DNA of 64,000 nucleotides from CF-118 sp035934385 (lineage in GTDB: Bacteria; Chloroflexota; Dormibacteria; Dormibacterales; Dormibacteraceae). Position 1 is the stretch's first letter. Every line of letters starts with the position of its first letter. The stretch lies in assembly GCA_035934385.1 (NCBI GenBank), contig DASYXY010000039.1:1-64000 (forward strand). Reading direction: 5' to 3'. The notes below the pieces were generated by a model that worked only from the letters and a program-made list of their open reading frames with translations, did not search any database and had not been told where the DNA came from. Both the position numbers and the translations under genes were made by a program. Positions 59,821 to 64,000 of the stretch are shown piece after piece.

Positions 59821-60705
59821 TCAGGGCTGCGGCGCCGCTTCATCGAGCAGCTGCTTCAGCCGGGATAGCGTTCGCTTTACCCGCGCAATGCGGAGGCGCC
59901 AGTACTGCCAGAACTCAAGCATGAGCCCGAAGATGGCGAGTGGATAGGGCACGACACCCCAGGCGCGAGTGGCGAAGGTCGTGCCGATCGGTGAGCCGGA
60001 CAGGCGCCAGGTGATCCTGTTGTCGAGATGTCCAAGCATGACCATTTCAAGCGATGAGTCCGGCACCAATTCGTCGATCAAGTAAGTGACCGTGGTCTTT
60101 TCGGACGACTCCTGTCCCCGGAAGTCAGGTCCTGAAACAACGACAGTTACACGGCTGCCCTCCGCCAGAGGCGGTGGAGGGTCAACTTGGACAAGGTCCG
60201 TCCACTCCCAGTATCTGGGCCAGTTCGTCGGATCGGCAAGAAAGCCGAAGACTCTTGACCTCATAGCTGATATCTCGACGCTCGCCTGAGCGTCAGTGGT
60301 CCGCTGACTGGGAGGAAGCCACCCCACAGCCCAGCCCAGATTTACAACGATCTCGGCAACTCCGAATTCAGGCGACCAAATCGCGAGGAAGCTGGCGGCC
60401 CCGACCACCGCGCTATAAAGGGCGACCAAGGACAAGTAAGCGCGTCTCCGGAGTGGGATCCGCGGAGATCGCAGTGCGCTTATCAATGCGCCCGCCGCGA
60501 CTACGGTAGAAATCAGGGCCGCCAAAGCGAATGGACCGGCACGCGGCAGCGGCGCCGGTCGAAGCGCGTACGTGACAAATCCAATGAGCGGTACGCCCGC
60601 GAGCAGCGAGACGATCGTGAGGGTTTGCAACCGCCGGTTCCAAATGAGGGCGCCGATTGCGACGCCAATCAAAACGACGGCGATCGCGGCGGCTCCGGTT
60701 CTCAA
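59821..60705 (-). CDS. Membrane protein with C-terminal SRPBCC (START-like) domain
   Basis: 294 residues. Four transmembrane helices in the first ~130 residues (7-22, 29-48, 61-80, 90-110), then a soluble domain with VEISAMRSRVFGFLADPTNW and PRYWEWTDLVQV, ITWRLSGSPIGTTFATRAWG and a long basic C-terminal helix (YWRLRIARVKRTLSRLKQLL), the layout of SRPBCC/polyketide-cyclase-like ligand-binding domains. Fusion to a four-helix membrane part is uncommon. Function unknown. Start TTG 60705. Confidence 0.7.
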   Translation of the reverse strand: MRTGAAAIAVVLIGVAIGALIWNRRLQTLTIVSLLAGVPLIGFVTYALRPAPLPRAGPFALAALISTVVAAGALISALRSPRIPLRRRAYLSLVALYSAVVGAASFLAIWSPEFGVAEIVVNLGWAVGWLPPSQRTTDAQASVEISAMRSRVFGFLADPTNWPRYWEWTDLVQVDPPPPLAEGSRVTVVVSGPDFRGQESSEKTTVTYLIDELVPDSSLEMVMLGHLDNRITWRLSGSPIGTTFATRAWGVVPYPLAIFGLMLEFWQYWRLRIARVKRTLSRLKQLLDEAAPQP

Positions 60706-60825
60706 GGACTTCTAACAGTATTCCGTCGGATGCGACCGACAGTATTTGGTGAATGCGATGGGCTCTGGACATGTCCCCTGACAAGACGGTCTGCCCAATG
60801 GTGTTGGTGTTCAAATTCGACTCGG

Positions 60826-60902
60826 TGGTGCCGAGGGCCAGATTTGAACTGGCGACACCTTGATTTTCAGTCAAGTGCTCTACCAAGCTGAGCTACCTCG
60901 GC
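60826..60902 (-). tRNA. tRNA-Phe (GAA)
   Basis: Acceptor GCCGAGG/CCTCGGC, anticodon stem TTGAC... with loop reading CTGAAAA (anticodon GAA), T-arm GCCAG-TTCAAAT-CTGGC, encoded ACCA end. TACAAT at 60918-60913 on the minus strand is a likely -10 box eleven bases upstream. Confidence 0.95.
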
Positions 60903-60969
60903 ACGGCGCGTAATTGTATCGGCGGCCCGCCGGTCGGCCGATTGGCGTCAGTGCGGAGGCGGCCTCAGC

Positions 60970-61101
60970 CTAATCGCGCCGGGAGTGGATGAACCAGCGC
61001 TCCTTGTAGTCGCTCCGGCCGTCCGAGAAGGTGGGTCTCGAGTCAGCGCCCCAGAGATACGCCGCGATCCCAAAGGCAAGCAGTACGAGCGCCGTGAACA
61101 T
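60970..61101 (-). CDS. Small single-pass membrane protein
   Basis: 43 residues: MFTALVLLAFGIAAYLWGAD is one transmembrane helix, followed by a charged tail SRPTFSDGRSDYKERWFIHS ending RRD. TATGCT (61113-61108, minus strand) lies six bases before the ATG, so the transcript would be leaderless as for other genes here. Divergent from the GNAT gene. No family recognised; conservation would be the test. Confidence 0.5.
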   Translation of the reverse strand: MFTALVLLAFGIAAYLWGADSRPTFSDGRSDYKERWFIHSRRD

Positions 61102-61155
61102 GACTCCAGCATAGAACGCGTTTGGGACTCTTGACCCCAGACACATACTTGCCTG

Positions 61156-61674
61156 GTGATCCGGCGGGCGGTCAACACCGAGGACGAGGCTGAGTCTCTG
61201 ACACGGATACATATCGATGCGTGGAAATGGGCGTATCGAGGCATCCTGCCCGATCACTACCTCCAAGGCTTGGACCAGGAGTACGAGCGTCGCTTGCATG
61301 TCTGGCGGCGCGTACTGGGCGCAGACGTGGCTCGATCCGCTGTCTGGGTAGCGGACGAGGGTGACGAAGCGGTCGGGTTCGCCTCGACTGGCCCATCGCG
61401 TGCCGAGGGAGCTCCACCTACCGAGGCCGAGCTGTACAGCATTTACCTGTTGGAGCGGGTCGCAGGCACCGGAGTTGGCAACGCACTATTCACTGCTGCC
61501 AACGATGAAATGCGGAAGCAGGGCTACTTGATCGCAACCCTCTGGGTGGCTGAAGCCAACCTCCGCGCCAGGCGTTTCTACGCGCGCGAGGGCTGGACGC
61601 CTGACGGTGGCCGCATGGTCGAGCATATGGCCGGCTTCGACTTGGTTGAAGTCCGGTACCGCGTCTCTCTGTAG
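61156..61674 (+). CDS. GNAT family N-acetyltransferase
   Basis: 172 residues from GTG 61156. IRRAVNTEDEAESLTRIHID and WAYRGILPDHYLQGL at the N-terminus are typical of the PhnO/YjdJ-like GNAT group; the acetyl-CoA loop is RVAGTGVGNALFTAAND, and RRFYAREGWTPDGG the last conserved strand. Substrate unknown. Confidence 0.85.
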   Translation: MIRRAVNTEDEAESLTRIHIDAWKWAYRGILPDHYLQGLDQEYERRLHVWRRVLGADVARSAVWVADEGDEAVGFASTGPSRAEGAPPTEAELYSIYLLERVAGTGVGNALFTAANDEMRKQGYLIATLWVAEANLRARRFYAREGWTPDGGRMVEHMAGFDLVEVRYRVSL

Positions 61675-61699
61675 AGATCGCGGAAATTGCATGTCAGAG

Positions 61700-61773
61700 T
61701 GGGCGGTGATGGATTCGAACCAACGGCCTCCTCGGTGTAAGCGAGGCGCTCTAGCCAACTGAGCTAACCGCCC
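61700..61773 (-). tRNA. tRNA-Val (UAC)
   Basis: Acceptor GGGCGGT/ACCGCCC, D-arm GCTCAGTTGGCTAGAGC, anticodon loop with TAC flanked by CTCGC/ACGAG-type stem, T-arm GTTGG-TTCGAAT-CCATC region with one mismatch, discriminator A, no encoded CCA. Lies 16 bases downstream of the CtpA-like gene on the same strand. Confidence 0.93.
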
Positions 61774-61788
61774 GAAGCGCGTTCCAGT

Positions 61789-62988
61789 CTACTTAGCCGC
61801 CAGCAGGCTCAGCGCCGCCGCGAGCTGTATGTCCTTGTCGATTGCTGCTGCCGGCTGCTGCACGTCGAACTCGTCGTCGCTGTTCGCCAGGGCGACCGAC
61901 AGGTCCGGCGTCAGTCCGACATGGTCGACCGTCGACCCGTCCGGAAGGAACCAGCGCTTGATCGTCAGATGGAGGTCGGAGCCGTCAGTGAGCGGGAAGT
62001 CCTGCTGCTCGGAGCCCTTGCCGAACGTCTTCGCACCCACCAGCTTCGCTCGCCTGTGCACCTGAAGCGACCCCGCGACGATCTCGGCCGCGGATGCGCT
62101 GTTGCCGTTCACGAGCACAACCAGTGGAATGGCGGCGGCCGGATGGTCCCCCGACACACTGTGGTGGTCCACCGCACCGTTGCGCCCGTGCTCCTCGAAC
62201 GTCTCCCCGCTCGCGACGAAGTCGCTGATCACCGCGTCCGCCTGGTCCACGAACCCACCGGGGTTGTCGCGGAGGTCGAGCACCATGGTCTTCGACGATG
62301 AGAGGTTCGACGTGAGCACCGACAGAAAGTCGGCGGCCGTGGACGATCCGAAGCTGAAGATGCGCACGTAGAGGACGTGGTCGCCGATCACGGTCGAGCG
62401 AACCGACGGAATCTGGATCTCGGCGCGGGTGATGTCGACGTCGAAAGTCGATGTGTCGCGTTTGACGGTAAGAGTCACCTTGGTGCCGTCAGGCCCCTGA
62501 ATCAACGAAGTCGCCACGTCCGCGGTCAGGCCCTTGGCGTCGCGTCCACCGATCTTCACAATCTGGTCCCCGCTCTGCAGGCCCGCCTGCGCAGCGGGCG
62601 AGCCGGGCACGGTGCCCGTGATGACGGGGTAGCCGGACCCGAAGTTCACGTAGATCCCGATGCCCGAGTACCGCCCCTCGTAGGCCGCCTGGAGCTTCTT
62701 GTACTGGTCTGGGTCGTAGTAGGCCGAGTAGGGGTCGCCCAGGCTGGCCATCAGCCCGCGCACGCTGCCCTGCGACATCTTGGTCGTATCGAGGTTGCCA
62801 TCCACATATTCGGCCTGGATGACGCGGATCGCCTCTTGCAGCTCGGTCGTGTCGACGTTGCCGGTCTGGTGATGGGCGATGTACGGGATCCAGTCAGGAA
62901 ACGCCTGGTCCGCGTACACGCCCGCGCCGAAGCCGACCAGGCCGACAACAAGGAAGGCGCCGCCCCGAAGGACGGCGCGAAGGGTCAT
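61789..62988 (-). CDS. S41 family C-terminal processing peptidase
   Basis: 399 residues, CtpA/Prc type. N-terminal signal anchor (residues 5-27), PDZ domain (about 105-185: GIGIYVNFGSGYPVITGTVP, AGLQSGDQIVKIGGRD) and S41 protease domain. The catalytic Ser is in LVNGNSASAAEIVAGSL and the Lys in KTFGKGSEQQDFPLTDGS, the classic Ser/Lys dyad. Acts outside the membrane on protein tails or on cell-wall hydrolases such as the neighbouring M23 protein. ATG 62988. Confidence 0.93.
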   Translation of the reverse strand: MTLRAVLRGGAFLVVGLVGFGAGVYADQAFPDWIPYIAHHQTGNVDTTELQEAIRVIQAEYVDGNLDTTKMSQGSVRGLMASLGDPYSAYYDPDQYKKLQAAYEGRYSGIGIYVNFGSGYPVITGTVPGSPAAQAGLQSGDQIVKIGGRDAKGLTADVATSLIQGPDGTKVTLTVKRDTSTFDVDITRAEIQIPSVRSTVIGDHVLYVRIFSFGSSTAADFLSVLTSNLSSSKTMVLDLRDNPGGFVDQADAVISDFVASGETFEEHGRNGAVDHHSVSGDHPAAAIPLVVLVNGNSASAAEIVAGSLQVHRRAKLVGAKTFGKGSEQQDFPLTDGSDLHLTIKRWFLPDGSTVDHVGLTPDLSVALANSDDEFDVQQPAAAIDKDIQLAAALSLLAAK

Positions 62989-63014
62989 TTCAGCAGATTA
63001 CGCGGGGCCGCACG

Positions 63015-64000
63015 TCAGCAGCCAAGCCAGATGCACGGGTCCTTGGGGACGTCGTAGACCCTCACCTCGAAGTGCAGGTGTGCTCCGGTCACGTTTCCGG
63101 TAGCGCCCTCAAATGCGATCGTGGTGCCCCGGGCCACGATCATCCCGGACTGAAGCCCGGGCGCGTAGGACGCGAGGTGTGCGTAGGCCGTCGCGTACCC
63201 GTTGCCGTGGATCATCAGGACCATGTTTCCGTAGCTGTACGACGCCGGATAGAGATAGACGACGCCGGTGTCGGCGGCCACGATCGGCGTGCCCCACGGC
63301 CCCGCGATGTCAAGGCCACGATGGAAACGGTGCGGGTACGGGCAGCTTGGGTCGTAGAGCTCGAAGTAGTAAGGCACGCACCCGAAACCCTGGGTGATGC
63401 AGCCGAAGCCACAAGCCGGCATCGGCCATGCGAAGACGCCTGACCCGCCGCCGGCTTTGATGGCGAGAGCGTCATACTGGCGCGCCAGATCGGCGACCTT
63501 GGCATCGATCGCCGCGCGCTCCGCCTGCACGAGCGCGTACTGCGCCTGAAGCTGCACCTCCAGCTGGCCGGCCAGCACGATGGCCTGCTGCTGGGTCGCC
63601 TTGTTCTTCTCGAGGTCGGCCTCCTCAGCCTGTTCCTGGAGCAGAAGGTTCTCAACCTGCGTGTGCTGCACCGCCAGGTCGGCCTGGTCCGACGTCACCT
63701 GCGTGTGCTCGACCTCGAGCACATCAAGCAGCTTGCGATCCGAGGCCGCGATCTGCTGCGCGGCCATCATTCGGTTCACCAGGTCGTCGAAGCTCGAGGC
63801 CGTCAGGACGAGCTCGACATAGTTGATCGGACCGTGACCGTCGACATACCGCATGCGCTGGTCGAGCAGCTGGTCGCGCACGGCCACGTCGGCCTGCAGC
63901 CGCGTCAGCTCGGCCTGCTTGAAGCGGATCTGCCGGTCAATGAGGTCGATCTGGGCCTTGGTCTGCGCGATGAGCGCCTGCTGGGCCGCGATCTGATTGT
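63015..64000 (-). CDS. M23 family peptidase with coiled coil (EnvC/NlpD-like), 5' partial
   Basis: Runs off the right edge; 328 residues visible. The N-terminal part is a long coiled coil (QIDLIDRQIRFKQAELTRLQ and on to about residue 190), the C-terminal ~120 residues an M23 (LytM) domain with zinc ligands in HRFHRGLDIAGPWG and GAHLHFEVRVYD. A Cys-rich insertion (CGFGCITQGFGC...C) precedes the first His, and the protein ends in Cys. Such proteins cut or regulate cutting of peptidoglycan, commonly with FtsEX; ftsX may lie just outside the window. 26 bases separate it from the S41 gene. Confidence 0.9.
   Translation of the reverse strand, partial: NQIAAQQALIAQTKAQIDLIDRQIRFKQAELTRLQADVAVRDQLLDQRMRYVDGHGPINYVELVLTASSFDDLVNRMMAAQQIAASDRKLLDVLEVEHTQVTSDQADLAVQHTQVENLLLQEQAEEADLEKNKATQQQAIVLAGQLEVQLQAQYALVQAERAAIDAKVADLARQYDALAIKAGGGSGVFAWPMPACGFGCITQGFGCVPYYFELYDPSCPYPHRFHRGLDIAGPWGTPIVAADTGVVYLYPASYSYGNMVLMIHGNGYATAYAHLASYAPGLQSGMIVARGTTIAFEGATGNVTGAHLHFEVRVYDVPKDPCIWLGC

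Overview
This window is gene-dense, high-GC bacterial DNA read from one scaffold; both ends cut through genes (nuoG on the left, an M23 peptidase on the right). I see no rRNA, transposase, phage or CRISPR. Complex I of the 14-subunit type, an adenosylcobalamin class II ribonucleotide reductase, an F420-type LLM oxidoreductase, TatA/TatC, lipoproteins with lipoboxes, FCD-GntR control, many GTG/TTG starts and many genes whose -10 box lies only a few bases before the start codon suggest a soil-type, high-GC lineage near Chloroflexota/Dormibacterota/Actinomycetota. That placement is inference; no marker in the window fixes the phylum.

Layout. 1-9031: nuoGHIJKLMN in one tightly overlapping operon, the membrane arm and part of the hydrogenase-like module of complex I. 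9028-14316: an assortment (DUF1905/YdeI-like protein, secreted hydrolase, SDR, NUDIX, FAD monooxygenase, dCMP deaminase). 14327-18703: rmuC, then a 510-base control region and nrdJ; the control region holds paired NrdR-like boxes, a perfect DnaA box and a consensus sigma-70 promoter. 19874-32832: two divergent operons that spell out a non-phosphorylating L-fucose-type pathway (transport by a ribose-type ABC importer, mutarotase, dehydrogenase, lactonase, L-fuconate dehydratase, ketodeoxyfuconate-type SDR, FCD regulator). The minus-strand operon continues into a sphingosine-1-phosphate-lyase-like PLP enzyme, an FGGY sugar kinase and an MFS protein, while the expected final hydrolase is absent. 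This is the best candidate for something new.

32829-40683: NiCoT nickel/cobalt permease with a 17-bp palindrome in front, EcsC-like protein, ATP-dependent DNA ligase, NfeD-flotillin pair, hydrolase, SDR, cupin, tRNA-Pro. 40780-49445: a proline-rich membrane protein, then a long minus-strand run (DUF4177-like, response regulator, murI, polyprenyl synthetase, CobA-HemD fusion, cyclophilin, tatA, tatC, rph, rdgB) that combines envelope, tetrapyrrole, export and RNA/nucleotide housekeeping. An unusual class I tRNA with anticodon UAA precedes this run.

49462-55886: 3-hydroxyacyl-CoA dehydrogenase, small metallopeptidase, flavin reductase, tRNA-Cys, a secreted protein, an E2-lipA-lipB lipoate cluster and two tandem 100-residue paralogues of unknown function. 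56004-64000: membrane proteins, malate synthase, an F420-type oxidoreductase, a START-like membrane protein, GNAT, tRNA-Phe, tRNA-Val, and an S41 (CtpA) plus M23 (EnvC-like) peptidase pair of the cell-division/envelope type.

Recurrent style: neighbouring genes overlap by NTGA (ATGA, GTGA, TTGA) more than a dozen times, three further junctions read CTGA, and TAGAAT/TATAAT -10 boxes recur within about ten bases of start codons.
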